Shown here in pieces: positions 24,441-39,300 of a stretch of DNA of 64,000 nucleotides; within the stretch, counting starts at the first letter, position 1; each line of letters starts with the position of its first letter. The DNA is from Helopsaltes ochotensis (taxonomy: Eukaryota; Chordata; Aves; Passeriformes; Locustellidae). Location: the NCBI GenBank assembly GCA_013400155.1, contig VXBM01001337.1, positions 118,925-182,924 of the forward strand, given 5' to 3'. The position numbers and the translations under genes were made by a program. Under the pieces are notes generated by a model that searched no databases, was not told the DNA's origin, and saw only the letters and a program-made list of their open reading frames with translations.

Positions 24441-26780
24441 GAGATTTCAAGTATTTATTAGGTAGTTTTCTGATGTCCACCTTTCACTGCTTTATTAGTG
24501 GAATACATTGGCAAATGAAAAAGAAAATAAGTAGAAGCAAAAAAAAGATTAAGTACCTTGCTGATTTAGAGAGAAATAAATTTTTCTGTAAGACGTTAAC
24601 CTAAAAAACTGTGGTTTCCTATTGATCTGTATGGTTTAAATTTCTGTACTGGTACTGAACTACTCAAAATCCTATTATGTTCTTATATTATCCTCCCTCA
24701 GCTCCCCTTCTCTCCAGGCTCATCTAAGCTGTGCATTAGCTGATTAAACAGTTGGTTGGTGGCAAACAAAATGTGTGATAAGCAAGCTTATTTTACCTTT
24801 CCTCAGTATGAGCTGAAATTGGCCTTTATTTCCCATACTAAGTTAATTTCCACAAATTTCTTTGAAGTGTGACTTTGTTACCTTTATCCTGCTGTCAAAC
24901 TGGAGTAAAATTGTCCAGTGGTTTCCAAAGTCACTGCAGACAATTGGACAGATATCTGCACAAAGAACATAAATCACATCAAGATTGTTTCTTTAGGAAA
25001 AAATAGTAGAAAATGGACATAAGCAGATGTTTATTTATTTTTGCGATCTCACAATTTACTTAGTTTCATTTTGAAAATGAGAATCATAAAAGGATGGTGA
25101 TTATTGTTCTTATGGAAGACTTTGGTCTCATCATATTCATGTACTAGGAGACCAATGTGGCTTTGGTTTTTCAAACAAATATCCAGGGTGATTCAAATAC
25201 AGCTCCTAGATTATACAAAACACTGAAGTCTAATAAATTCATGATTATTGAAAAAAAACTCCCACAACTAAATAGTGTTATTTTTTAGAGCCAATGTCCT
25301 AATTGTATTATGAACATTAAGTAACCAAAAACTATCATCTCAGTCTTCTGCTTGTTAATTTAAAAATAAATGTGACATTTTGCCAAATTATGGATCAAAT
25401 ATTTTCTTCAGTTCTATCATTTTCATTCTTTCTTGAATGTCTGGAATTTATCTCGGGACCAAATGTGCTGAAATAATGAGGGATGATATTTGACATAATG
25501 AGGGGATGGTATTCAAACCTGAACCTTTAAAAGAACATTGCATGACAGTTCCAGCCCAAATTTGCCAAACCGACAAGTATTTGTCTCAAGTTCTAAAAAA
25601 CATGCAAAATGCTGATGGTTTCCTGAGGAGGAAGGAACATTTAATGAAGGTGGCATTGAGAAATATAACTGTTATTGAAAAAAAATGGGATTCCACAGAA
25701 CACGGGGAAATGGGGATGGAGTAAATGTTGCATTTACTAACAATAGTCCTATTTGGTAATGAAATATTCTGTCCAGAAGAGTGGCAAAATTAGACTGGAT
25801 GAAACACTGAGGAAAATATCAGAGGAAACAATAATGTATAGCAAAAAGGACAAGATGATCTACCCAGTGGACACTTCCAATTGTTGCAATTCAAATTAGA
25901 GTCTGCTGTAAGTGAAAATGTCTGGAGTCATTGTGTTTCTTTAAAAGAGGCAGAGATGCTGCTCATTATGACAATTGTCGTGAAGTAGTACATTCACTTA
26001 AAATCTTGGACTTTTTTATGTTTTTGAAGGGTACTGAAGATGTTTCTCCATTCAAGGCTTAATTTATTTTCATGTGAAAAGAAGCAAAGAAGAACAGTGG
26101 AAGAGAGACTTTTCTGTTCATGTATGCCATATCCTTCAAAAGTGGAGCCAGGGCAGGAAGACTCAAAATAAATTCAGGAATAAATAGTGGAATCTGACAT
26201 GCACAATCAACAGCTCATCCTGAGCCTGTGGAGGAGAGTTTCATTATTGACAAACTTATCTTTGTAATTCAAATGATTTCACCATTGAAGAACTGAGCTG
26301 CCCAGGTTCTCCAATGGGAAGTGTGTATTAGTGGTATAAGAGCTCTATGCCATCTAAAGCTGTGTTCAGTTGGTGCTTGTTTATCCTCTGTATTGCATCA
26401 AATCTGCTAGAATTCTCCTGCCCCAGCTCCCTAAGGCTCCTGATCTTATGTCCTCACCTGCAGAGCAGGTCCTGGCAGGGACTGCAAAGCTTGCACAGGT
26501 GATGGACTCACAAAAGCTGCTTTTTTGCATAACAGCAAGTTAACCCCAGTACCTTTGCCCTGCAACAACTGTCCATGTCCAGCATCTTGTGGTACCTGTC
26601 ACCCAACTTTCTCTGTCCCTGTATTAGACAACTAAAGCAAATCATTCTGTCTGACACTATGACTCCTAAAGACACAGAAAGGGACCATTCATCTCATTTG
26701 AAAGTCATTGTTTGAATACAGTGAAACGTTCTCAGGATGTGAACAACTCTGCTCCACTGACTGTAGAAGATCTATAGCTC
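24441..26780. other. AT-rich DNA, no gene seen
   Basis: Contains an imperfect direct repeat built on 'ataatgagggatg' (25473-25517). The 72-codon plus-strand frame at 25506-25724 has no recognisable features. Segment 26400-26640 is less AT-rich but unidentified. Confidence 0.6.
25473..25517. repeat. Imperfect ~22-bp tandem repeat
   Basis: Two adjoining units start ataatgagggatgata and ataatgaggggatggta, the second with a one-base insertion and substitutions. It is a local duplication of moderate age. Confidence 0.7.
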
Positions 26781-26783
26781 TAC

Positions 26784-26890
26784 TGATATCTGTCTATATC
26801 TATCTCTATCCATCTACATCTCTCTCTCCACCATCTCCCTCTCGCGCCCTCCATCCCCATCCTCCACCTTATATCTTCATCATCTCTATA
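26784..26890. repeat. Pyrimidine-rich low-complexity tract
   Basis: About 100 bases of nearly pure CT-rich sequence built on tatct, catct and ccatc units. It produces spurious frames on both strands (for example the arginine-rich minus-strand frame at 26780-26962). Confidence 0.9.
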
Positions 26891-29800
26891 GTGGAATGGA
26901 ATGATGCAAAAAGTCTTCCAAAAGTTAAAGATACCTGAGGTAAATTTGAGCTGCATTTTCATATTCTGCCTTCCACGTAGGATAATTAGAGGTCACTCTA
27001 ACAACAAATGGGTCAGAATGGCAATTCAAAAATTCTGATTCAGCAGTTTGGAAGCCTTGGTTTACCTTTTCCCTGCGACATCTGGGAAATGGGTCTCATG
27101 CTTTTTCAGGCATACAATAGCACAGGGAGTGGCATACTGAATAAACTGGACCATTTCCACTGCTTTATGCAACACTTGGTTTCTAGGAACTGCATTGAAA
27201 AGACTTTCTAAAGGGCAAAATGGTCGTGAAAAGCAGGTTTGCTTTCCCATAATATTATATGAACTAGCTCCTCTCCAAGAATATCTGTGCAGAAGGACAT
27301 GGAGCAGTCAACTGGGAAATGAAAAAGGGGAGTACAGAATTAGATTAGTAAGGTAAAGATATTCTGATCACAAAGGGATCTTTTACTTATAAAGTAAGGG
27401 CACTACTAAAACCTGAATCAAGGCTTAAGTAAATTTGGCCAGTCTTTTGGCCACAGACATCCTAATAAAAACCTGAAAGTCTCATGTTAGCAATCAAGAG
27501 ACTGTAATTTGCAGTACAAAATAAATTCATGAAATCATTATGAAACTTCAAAACAAGATCTCATTCAGAGTCTCCAAACTGCCTTCAGTAACTTTATTTC
27601 CTTTACAAGGGAAAGAAAACTGTAAGGCATTGAAGCAGAATAAAAATGATGAAGGTTTTTCAATGGGCTCATTGTAGGAATAGAGAAAATAAACTATCAA
27701 ACTGGCTTTATTGTCAAGGTAAAGAGACATTTTTGTGCTGAACGTTTCTACACTGATTTGTGAGACACACTGTCTCCATATAAAATTTACATCTATATCC
27801 TATTCACATTTTGGTCCTGAATACAGCAAGAAAAAATAGGTTAAAATAACTGGGAATTATTCTCCAAAAAATTATGTCACCATTACCTCAGAGTAAATGT
27901 GTCTTTAGTTTTTTTGTTGCTCCTTAAATAGCTTTTTTGTGCTGCTGGAGTTTAAGCACTGCTGGAACTCTGTCAATTCTTGACCTTATTTTTCTTCTTG
28001 CCTAAGTAAGGAAAACTCCCAGCTGATTGTAAGAGTGCTCTGTTGCCATCACAAAAGACCCTCTTCTTTGGGGAAAAAAAAGCTGAATTTCCGGTGTGAG
28101 ATCATCAGGTTCAAGAAAAGGAGAAAAAATGCTCTTAAAAAAATAACTGAAGCAAAAAGCAGAGCAGGAATTGGTGATTATCTGGCAGACGGTCAGATCA
28201 ACAGTCATGGCAAGGAATGAGGAACACTAGCTCTGCAGCTGCAGGCTAAAAAAAAATTGGTGAGTGTAAACAGTGAGCATTTATCAACAACTGGAAGCAT
28301 TTAGACAAAGCAACTAATTTTTCATTGTTCTCCTTTATAATCATTTTTTTTCTGCATTCTTCTCCAGTCAGAAAGGCAATTAACATACAGAGTTCTCATC
28401 AGTCCTTCTGTGAGCTTTCTCTCCTTTCCAGGACTGAGAAAGTAGAGCTGGTTGCACACAAGCACTTTTTGGCATGACTAAAAGATCTGGGGGCAAGGCA
28501 GATAGTCTGCATAATTTATTTATTTTTAATGGGATAACCAAGGTGTTGTTCCAAACAAGCTGAATTCTAGTGGGGAAGAGCTTGTTCCTCCCCAGTTATG
28601 CACTGTGTTCAAAGTACTCTTTAGAAGTTTAGGGCCTTGGCCCAATAACACTTGGTCCCTTTCAGATGCCTTGGGCTATACTGCTGAGACAGAGAGAAGC
28701 AGAGTGCACGGACTGATCTTTTCACAGAATTTCAGTTTGCTGTCATTGGAGACCTCACAAAGTTGAGAGAGGCACCACAGGCTTGGTTACTCCTCTTGCT
28801 GCTGTGGCTTCTAAGACGGAGGTGTGCACTGGAATTGTTAAAAATTGGGGTAGAAAGAAACATATGAGGATTAAAAGTAAGTTATGAGTGGTGGGATGTG
28901 ACACTGAGGACAAAGTTTTGCTTCTATTCCAATCAAGAAGGATAAAGTCACAGAGCAACGACACTCATCATGAGATATCCTTCTCTCACCCCTTATGAGA
29001 TCCTTTTGCACGTGGGCCATGCAGGTACAATCTGTCTCTATCGTCGGCATTTAACGGAGGGGGTTTTCCTTAGTTTTCTTCATGAATTCAGAGACAGTAC
29101 ATATAACACGGAGGCAAAATGCTTTGGAAAGTGCTGTATTACAAAGGGAAAGCTCAGCGTACATGTGAGTGTACCCCAGGCAAGAGCATGTGCTGATCTG
29201 AGGGAAAACCATCCCTGTCAATATGCCTTCTGGGGTCTGTAAAAGAACATTAGATAAACACAATGAAATATGTATGTCAGAAAACAATTTTTTTCCTGTG
29301 GGAAAAGTGACTGGATGTTCTAACCATTTTTTATTATCTCCTGTCAGATACATCAACTGAAGGCTTGGCCCTTCATTACATTAATTGTATGTAATTCATT
29401 GTATTGAGAACTAACTAGGTGGCAGTAATCACTCGATCTCAGATGCATATCATAAAACTTATGAGCTTTCTTGTGAGATTAAAGTTGGGGGAGGGGGAGA
29501 AGTTTCAGGTCTTAAAAGAATATTTTGTGTTAACTGAGCTTTGTAGCAGCTTATGTAGCAGATTTATTACTAGCACAAAGAAGGGATTCATGGGTCCTAG
29601 TTCATCACTGACATTGCAGATGCACAGAGCCTTTAACTCGATGTGCTATAAAGAGCTGATGAATTTATGTTTACTTCTCAAACTGTTAACAGAAAATACA
29701 TACTGAGAAGAAAATTATCCACTTCATCCTCACAGTTATATCAGTGTTCCACTATTCTTGACATTAAATGTGTGCCTCATAGAAATACATGGGGAGAGAA

Positions 29801-32800
29801 AAAAAGGCAGAGAAGATGGATGGAATTGACAAAATAGTTTAAAAATAATACAAAATATGGTGTAAATCTTGATACAAACCTATGTCTCCTAAAAAACATT
29901 TATTATGAAATTATTATAAACAAAAAAATTTTCTCCAGTCTGTGTCAGTAGCAGCAACTGGGAGTACAAGAAAAAAAGTAAAGTGTAAACTGTAAGAGCC
30001 TCTTCATTGTACAACTTCCAGGATAGAGGCTCCAATAGAAATACAACTCTCTGAAGATCTCACTTCAAAATCTTTTGGTGGGAAGGGGGTCAGCTTCTTG
30101 CCTGTGAAAACTCTAGGGTTTATTTATCCTGCAGTCCACAATTTCCTCCTCAATGTTAGGAGATTGTCTGATTTATAGACAGAATTGAGAAGGTGGCTTG
30201 ATTTTACTTGTAAGGGATTTTTAAAGTTTTCTCCATTTTGAACTAATGTGATTCAGTCAATATCTGTCTAGTCTGGGACTAGATGTTTTCAAATGATGTC
30301 TGTGAGTTCATGTTACAAAGCCCTTATTAGTTCTGTGGGGACGCTTTAGAATATGCTACTTGACAGGTATGAAAAAAGAAAATAGGAATACAGTACACCA
30401 GACAGAAATTCCTCTGAAGGAATGTGAAAGAAACTACACTGATATGAGGGCAATGCCTTTTATTCATGACAACACGTGTGAGTGGAAGGAAGCACAACAT
30501 GTGCATCTGAGTAGGTCATTAAGCATGAAAATTCTGGAATAAGTAATGATACTATTTTGGAACTCATCGTACTCTTTCTGTAATATGAATCCTTGAAATT
30601 CATTGTTATTTTTGGAAATAAGTATACATTTGCTCCAAGTAAAATGGTAAAATTGGTTGCATCTGTAGCAATGAGTAGGAAGTTGTGCCCGGTCATGTTG
30701 GAAGTGATTTGACAAAGTTAACTGTAAGTAAATTTCCTCAGAATTTTGACTCAGAAAGGGTGAAACAAGATGAGAGAATATGGGTTCACTCTTTGAGGAG
30801 GGGAAGAAACCACTGGCATGCATTTTTGTGGATGAGGTATTATAACAACCATTTTCTACAAGCAGTAGCAAAATATTCTCACAAATTGCAGCATGGAAGT
30901 GTTTTGGACTGATGCTCTTAAGGAATCAAATGTGATATCTTAGTAAATATATATTAAAATTATTATTATTCCTGACTTAGGATCCCCGGTGAAATTCACA
31001 ATAAAACTTCAGAGTAAAAAGGAAAATAATCAGAAGTAAAGACATTTATGAAACTTCTAAAAACTGAAGAGAAAAGAGATGATACTGTTAATGTGGCAGA
31101 TTCTTAAAATAGTATGTGACTGAGTAGAAATACTTCTATACAACGACTGCAGTGTAACAGAGACACCCACATCTCTGTAGTGCAACTTTGCTCCTCTCAC
31201 ATTTTCCTTGGTTGAGTTAATATCTTTTCTTTTTGTCATAATAAGATCATCAGGAATATAGGACTTTTTTTCCTTCATTATTCATACATATTAGTCACGT
31301 ATTTTCCCACTGATTATAAATGAAACATTGGTTGTGCTTCACTGATTCTGCACAGTGATTGAAAGGAAGTTCTTTATATTGTCACTGATAAATATATAAA
31401 GAAACAAATAGGAATAACTGTATGCCAAAGGCTTTTCAATGTATTTATTCAAGGCTCCAAATTTTGAGAGAATTTACAAGGATCAGTGCAGCACCCAATG
31501 GCTGTGCAAAGCTGGCAGGGAAGAAGTGACTCAGTGTTAAAGAGAACGGGAAGGAGGAGATGAGGGAAACATGAACTCTACACTGCTCTTTGGCATTGTT
31601 TTCCACTTACTACACACTGACTTATTTACTCCACTGCATATCTGAAAGGTGTTGGATATATTTTTTCTTATCCACAGTGGATATCACTGTAGTTTACTGC
31701 AAACTGTGTGAAGCAAAGGAGAAGATTGCAATAGTCTTCTATTATATCCCAAATTCATGTTGCTGTGCAACAAGATGACATTTTAGTCATTAGTTTTACT
31801 GCAGTGAAGATAAAACATATATTTGGACGACTGTGCATAAACATATATATATGTACATAGATATATTTGGGGGACTAGTGACTTTCATTTTTTCAGGCCT
31901 GAGAAAGGGTTGAAATTTGAAAATATGTTTTTCTCATTTTATCTTTGGCATTTGTGGTTCTCTCTTTACAGCAGTAGATTCAGTGTTTATATTTGGAATT
32001 TTCTACTTTTCTTAAATGTTGCTGTTTAAGCAATATATTTACCCACTAGATTAGTATGTTTTTACCACATAAATCTTTTATTCAAAAGAGAAGCATTTTC
32101 CAAAGTATGTTGTTGAACAAAAGCTGACATATTACCTCCAACCTTAGGAAAAAAGCACCTCCCCCCCTTTTTTTTTTTTACTTTTCTGTCCTATGTCTGC
32201 CATGAATATTATGGATGAATTTTAGTGTGTGTTTTCATCTTCATTTCTTAAAGTATATCTGTAAAACCTTTTCTCTTGTTTTACCGTTTATCAAGATACC
32301 AGAAACCAACCTGGTATTTTCTTGAAGGATTTCTTCTTACTCAAATCATCTGATCTTTCTTATTTATGAAATTTTATTTATTTATTTATTTACTCATGGG
32401 ATGCTGCATAGCTTAATTATATTTGAAGTATTATGAAATTCATCAATTGTCCATACTGGAGAAGAGTTAAGAATATTAAACTTGATAAAAATATTTGAGG
32501 GCTTTATCAACGATTATCCAGTGAACACAAAAGATCTGTGTTACTTTGCTAAAACTTCAGGAACATATTTTAGGTACCCCAAAACTAATAAATCCCTGTT
32601 TTTATATTGGCAAGAATGTAAGAGCTATAATATCATGCATAATTTTATGTTAAGCCTGATAATATCTATTTGAGAAATCCAGTAATGAGGATTGTTGAAA
32701 GTGCATTATAACAATTCCCCTTAACAGAGAGGGAATTCAAAAGTCCAACTGATCAGTATAATAGCTGAAAGAATAGAAGTATAATAAGGTACCTTATGAT

Positions 32801-33340
32801 TTGCTTTCTCTGTTCTTCATTGTAGATCATGGGTTAATTAACTTCTGATCATGTTTGGTTCCCCCATTCAGTTCTCTCCAGCTAGTTCTCACCTTTTTAA
32901 CAGAAGCCAAGCAAATGCTAATATAGAAGAAATATCTCCTCTAGACAAAATCACAATATATATTTCAATTGCCTAATTATTTCAGTCTCGAGTGGCCAGT
33001 GAGTCAGTGAGACTGCTTCTGAACACATCCCTCTATTTCTATGTGCATGCCAAGAACTCTTCAAATTATATAGTCCCCTTCACTATGAAAAAGGAAGTGT
33101 TATAACACAGATAAAAGAAATAAAAGAAAGTAGCCACATGATAGTGCTTCTGCAAGGTGTATTATTGCAAACAAAGACTTTAATATAATGATAGGATTAT
33201 CATATTAATGTGTTATGATTTAAGTATTCAAAAATGTCCCTCATGTTACTCTATTATAATGACGACACAAAAGTACTGCAATAAAAATCTTAATTATAGC
33301 CCTTCTACTAATTGGTGTTATATATTTTGGTCTGTTTAGG
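26891..33340. other. Long AT-rich gene-free stretch
   Basis: The longest frame is 135 codons on the minus strand (30464-30871). It overlaps other open frames, lacks domain resemblance and has no splice or promoter context, so I do not call it a gene. A C7/T12 run lies near 32161-32179 and a TTTA microsatellite at 32373-32392. Confidence 0.6.
32373..32392. repeat. (TTTA)n microsatellite
   Basis: About five consecutive TTTA units. Confidence 0.9.
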
Positions 33341-33364
33341 TTTTTTTTTCTTTTTTTTTTTTTT
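33341..33364. repeat. Poly(T) tract
   Basis: Nine T, one C, then fourteen T. No polyadenylation signal in the right place on the minus strand was noticed, so I do not link it to a retrocopy. Confidence 0.9.
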
Positions 33365-36300
33365 AATTTCTGAGACTTCCTGCAAGAAAGGAGAGAAAAT
33401 TGAACTACATTCTAGAGTCACCTCTATTAGACATTATTGTCTTCTGGACATACTTTTTAGTATTTTGTTGCTACATCATTCAGAGATCATTAGAGGATCA
33501 CCCATTTAATAGTAAGATCTTCATAATGTCTGCGGGATTTTAAAGTTAATTCTATTATCAGGAAATCCTTCCAGGAGAGAGAAACACAACTAAGCTTAAC
33601 TTTTATTCTTGCTCTTAATCTAAAATAGACACTTTCTGACTGAATGCTTAATACCTCTTATTCTGAAAAAATATTGTTAAGAGCTGAGGATTATCTTCTA
33701 GACTCTATGGCTTGCTGCAAGGGTGCAGTATTCTGTGAGAAAGGGAATTTGCTGAGTCTTGAGGTCATGCTTGCAACTAATTTTATGTCTACATTTCCTT
33801 CATAAAAGTTATTGCTTGTTCAACCCTTAAGTGAGGTTTCCAAGTTGAAACAGGAACACTGATGGAAGCCAAGACATCACTCAAAATTTACAACCTTGAA
33901 CATAAAGTCTTACATATTATGTTTATAGCAGTTTGTTTGGAGTTGCTTTATATTTTCATTACTTATTATTTGGGGACGTTATTATATGATCCTTCATCTT
34001 GGAATTAAAAATATCTTTTCCGTACCTTTGGACATTTTTGGACTGCATAGAATAAAATGTACCGTGAAGACACCAGGATATACTGGACAGTTTTCTTTGG
34101 TAATATTTCCAGATGAATTTTCCAAGCTCACGTACTATCACTAAAAATTATTAAGATATATAATGACAGATTATTTTGAAGTTACAGTTTATTATGAATG
34201 GATCTGAAAATCCAGAACTGTTAAACTCAGCTATTCAGATTCATACTCTGTTAAAATTTCACTTGACTGAATAACAGATATATTTAAGTCACATATTAAA
34301 GGGTTTCATGACTGCATATTGCCATTTTCAGGCAAAGAACAGTGGGGTCATAAAGCACTATTGCATTCTATTAGAGGTAGCCAAATTATTTGAAAGAAAA
34401 AGTTGAATAAGGTAGAATATATAATTTTTATGTGAGAAGTGATCTTTCGCTCAGTGAGGAGGGATTTGGAAGACAAATGGATGAATGCCAACGGCACTAG
34501 TTTGGAAATGATTTGCATTTTATGATTCTGATCTCTCTACACCGAAATTATAAATTGATAAGTTACTGAGATTCATAAAAATTATATACAAAATCTCCAA
34601 AGAAATCCTGCCACATTATGAAAACAATGAAAATTTAAAAAAGTAATTCCTGAAACAGAAGAATGTCAATACTTAAATTCTATCCCTGTGCGCTTGTGTA
34701 TTACAAAGCAGCCTTAAAGTTGCATGACTGTTCACTAGTATAGTCACAATACTTTGTGATTCTTCCATCCATAGGGTCAGACTGCTAATTTGTATTTATT
34801 TTCTCTTTAAGGTGTCTGATCCAGCTTTTGCTCCATCTAGTTTACTTACCCTGCTCCATACCATGCTCATCCTCTGATTAACTGATTGTTTTTGCATCTC
34901 AAGTCACCATCAGTTTGGTTTGATTCCCTTTTACTATTCCCATTTACTATTCTGATTTTAGAACCATCTGCAGAAGTATTGATCATTTACTCTACAAGTG
35001 TGTATGCACAAATCAGCTCTTGAGGTGGTGGTGGGTGAGGAGCCAATCTTATCTTAATGAGTGATTACAAAAGCTAATTTTATTCCTTACTCTGTATAAA
35101 ATGTAGCCAGTAAAATTTTGTCTGTCTTCTTAGTAGTAGATACTGCATCTCTATGACCAGAGCCAGCCTGGGAACCAGAAGAGACTACATGAATGCACTG
35201 AAATTGAAGAACCATTATCTGCAACTATTTAGATCAAAAATCCCAGTCCTGTGCTGAACTGTTTATTGAGGAAAAGTCAGGAACCAGCATACTCCTTTCC
35301 CTAAGCAGCAGGGTACTGTGTTCAAAAGAGTGCTTGCAAGTGTGATCCTTTCCAGCAGGCATCCACACACCACAGGTCCAGGTCTCTTCTGCCTGTCCTT
35401 GAGGAGTGTAGTTGCTCTCCAGCTGGTTAGCATTTATGCAGCAATCAGCAGGAAGAACTAAGTGGAGCTGCAGTGTTCCTGTGTAGCTCAGCAGAAAAAT
35501 GTTCTGGGCTCTGCATTCCTTTGGACTGCTCAGATAAATTCTAATCGACAGGCTTCAGCAGCACAGCCATTACACGTGCACTCACCATTGCTTTGGCCAG
35601 GGAAAGATTGAGCTGCATGGACTGCTAACAATGAATAGGCCAAAAGGATCTTGTGGAGGTGCAATAGTGAGATTTCAGGATTATACACCTTCATAGATTT
35701 CAACAAAATATTGAAACTTTTTTTGTTTGTGTTTCTGTTTTTGTTTTTTAATAACCACAAATGATCATAATGTGGGATTTGCTTTTGGTTGGTTGGTTTG
35801 GGTTTTTTTGGAGGAGGGAAAAACATAAATGGTATGGAAGCAGGTCTATTAATTATTGAATACAACATTACAGAATTCTTATAGGACAAGATAACTTTTT
35901 TCCTCTTGAAATAATTTAGGGCAACAACACTTCATCCACTGCAATGGCAAATGCAAATAGGAGGGAGTTCATGTTCTCTGACCGTGATCTGAGAGATGGC
36001 TGCATGCCCTTCAACAGAAAAGAAGAAATTTGTTACAGTATGAAGAATCCATCCAAGAAGAATCCTTTGAGTGATCAGCAGCACTTCACTGCCTTTTTGC
36101 TTCAACTTGTTCGTCCTGAGACCTTTTGCCCAGTTCTTCCAGAATGCAAAAAGCATTTCTGTCTGGCCTACTTGTAGCTGCTTAAAATAAATTCTTCAAT
36201 GAACATCAAATTATCCATGGTATTTTCTACATAGTGCAATGCATTAACTTAACCTGAATAACATGTGGTTTCATGTAATCCCTAGATAATAATTTGATTG

Positions 36301-39300
36301 AAATATTCTAGGGAGTCATTATGAGAGTCTTATGCAGAGAATCAGAGAGGGAAATAATTGTATGCACTTGACGGAATGAAATGATTGTAAAAAACAGTGA
36401 TTTTATCTGTTACACTTGAATACAAGACAGATTTTATTTACTTCGTCTAAAGGGAAAAGAAATCTCAATGAAAAATCTTATATTGGCATTAATTTGGTTT
36501 AGTTGCTTAAAGGCTGGGTACCTACACTCCCCACTTAATATCTTCTCTGCAGAAATAATTAGTATCCTGGCACAGTGCCCAATAAAATTCTTGTCTCCCA
36601 GTTTAACTTGGTTAATTTTTTTTACCTAAGCACCTAGACAAGAATAGTTTTACTCTCAACTTCACCAGTATAATTCATGTTGACAATTCTTCTTTCTTTC
36701 ACTTATACATTGGTTTCATTTATTCTTGCTGTCAATCTTTATTAAATACAGGAAGAAGCCCTTATTATTATTGGCTTTTAAGCCATTAGTGTTTACTTGG
36801 GAAAATTTTATTGCTTGCTCTTTTAGAATTTACAAATATTAGATGTCCTGTTCTCTACAAACATTTCATGTTTTCTGTCTCTCATAATGTAATTATATAT
36901 AAAATGGGTTCTGTGGTGGCACAAAGAAGCTTTGTGGATATACTTACCAACAACATCAGACAGTTTCTTTGTAGATTAACAATGGTAAGAGTGCACAGGA
37001 GTTCAGAGTTCATAGATCTAATGCCTGTAAGTGGTTTTCAGTTAGAAGTTTAAGTGCTAGCTACACACATTTTTATAATGAGTCTGAAAAGCTCTGAAAA
37101 GGAAGGCAAATAATGATTAACCACACTGTATCAGAGAAGAAAGATAATTCCCTCTGTGGGAAGAATGTTATTGTAGAAGTGAAAAAGAAAAAAATCAAAT
37201 ATTTAATAATATTCTTTCTTGAATGACTATTTCTGGAAGCCTGCAATCTGGAATGCAAAATAGGCTGCTATAATATTACAATGTATAATCTCAAAAATGT
37301 ATAGAAAGGGAAACACTTCTGTTGTGTGGGCAATCAGACACACCTCTCCAATGCACTCAGAAATTGTTCTTTTTCTTCACTGATTTCTTTGCTTATTCTT
37401 GGTTTTTGGTATCTTAATAATGCTCTAGAGTTTTCTCCTTTAGTCTTTCAAGAACACATAGAAACTTATATTTGTAAACAATGGAAAACAAATAACTGCC
37501 ACAATCCTTTTTATTATATGGAAATATTATATTATATAGGTATTTTGTCTGAGAGGAAAAATTTTCCCAGATAGACAAAATTCCCCTAGATTTATAGGGA
37601 AACAAAATCAGAAGGGATAGATTAGGGGCTATTTTCCTATCCCTGTGATTTTTTGTTTTTAGCTTTAAAGCTATCTCAACCGAGACTGCTTTGCATTTAA
37701 TTCCTAATAGTGTTGCTGGCTATAATTATTACAACCATGATGCTGTTCAGAAACCCAGGCACATTATGACCCTATGGTGTTTGCCAGTGCAGAAATACAG
37801 AGCAGATAAATGGTCTCTATGGCATTTTCAGGGTCCCTAACTTTACAGCCTATTACCTATGACAGAAAAATGGAAATACAGGTTAACAGAAGAAAAAACA
37901 GTTATCTGGTCTTGGCCTTGGCATGTTTGGAGTTTAGCAACTATAGGTTTTTTTATTTTTCTTGCAGTTATAGAGAGTATTAAAGATGGAAAACAAACAA
38001 AAAAATGTTTGTGGAGATTTACAGGGAGTATGGAAGAAGCTCAAAGAATAAAAACTATGGTCTCCCACAAAATGAATGAGTGATAACAAAAAAAGGTGAC
38101 ATTACAGAGAGTGGCAATAAGTACCCTTTCTTCCATGCAGCAGAGAAGATGTGAAGAATTTGCACCAGATGTGCAGTCTGAGATGATGGCTGAAAGAGTG
38201 TTTTTGATAGCTGCTTCATGGATGGCTGTGTTCATGGTAAGATTGCATGTGTCAGTGACAGAGTGATCAAGCCACAAAACATGGAACAGAGTCTGACATG
38301 TTTAGTTGCCCAAAAGGAAAGGAAAGAGAATCCAGTCCTTAGCCATAATGAGGAGATGAGGACTATAAAAAGATCTTAATGTAAATTTTTATTTTGCTTA
38401 TGATCTTCCGTGGCAGTCTCTAAAATGACATTCTTGCCACTGATTAATAATAATTATGAATAATTAAATCCAGCCATACTTTCTAGCAATTTTTTTCTGT
38501 ATTTCATAACATTTTCTGAAGTAAAAATACTAGAAATTTGTGCTGTTTCCTTCTGGTTGAATTACCAAGCTAATGAGCACAACACTTCAAGAGGTAGCTA
38601 TGGCTTCCAAAACTACTTTCTGAGTATGTTTCGCTGCATGCACAAATGTTGTCATTAAAGAAATGGTAACTCAAATAGCAATGCTGTGAGATATTTAAAA
38701 GGGATGATATGAAGTTCATATGGCTCCCTCAAGATTTCGTATGATATAATCTGTAATGATAATAGACTCTTTCCCACTGTGTGTTTGGTGTCACAGCTGT
38801 AGCATTTTGTTCTCATAGTCAGAAAAAGATGCACGTCCGAGTTGGTTCTTGCTAGTTCAGTAGGAAGAAATAACCCAGAAAGTATTGAAGATTAGATTTG
38901 TGTCATTTTTCTGTTATATATTGAGCTTCTCATAGAAGAAAAGTGGTTGTTCTGGCGTGGCATTGACAAGAGAGATAAACAGCTTTCTCTTTGCAAAATG
39001 TGCCTCAGATATATTCCCCATGGTTGCTACCGGTGCCTGGCAATTGCTTTGTGCTGGCAGGTTTTTCATTCTCAAATTCCACCCTGTTAGACTGATGTGC
39101 AACATACTTCTGCTCAAATGTTTTATCAAAAGCTCTATGGAATATAACATATTAAATCCAGCAAAGTAGTATGCATATAGACATCAGGTCTGGTATGCTA
39201 ATGTTTTGCTATTATGCCCCGGTACACTGAAAGAATCAGCCTACATGTACAGAAGTTATATTTATGGGTCTTGAGTTTGGTTCATGAAAAGGTAATGGGC

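Noticed and set aside
26780..26962. Arginine-rich minus-strand frame
   Set aside because: Translation of the pyrimidine-rich low-complexity tract.
30464..30871. 135-codon minus-strand frame
   Set aside because: No domain, splice or promoter context. Overlapped by other open frames, and this length is expected by chance in 64 kb.
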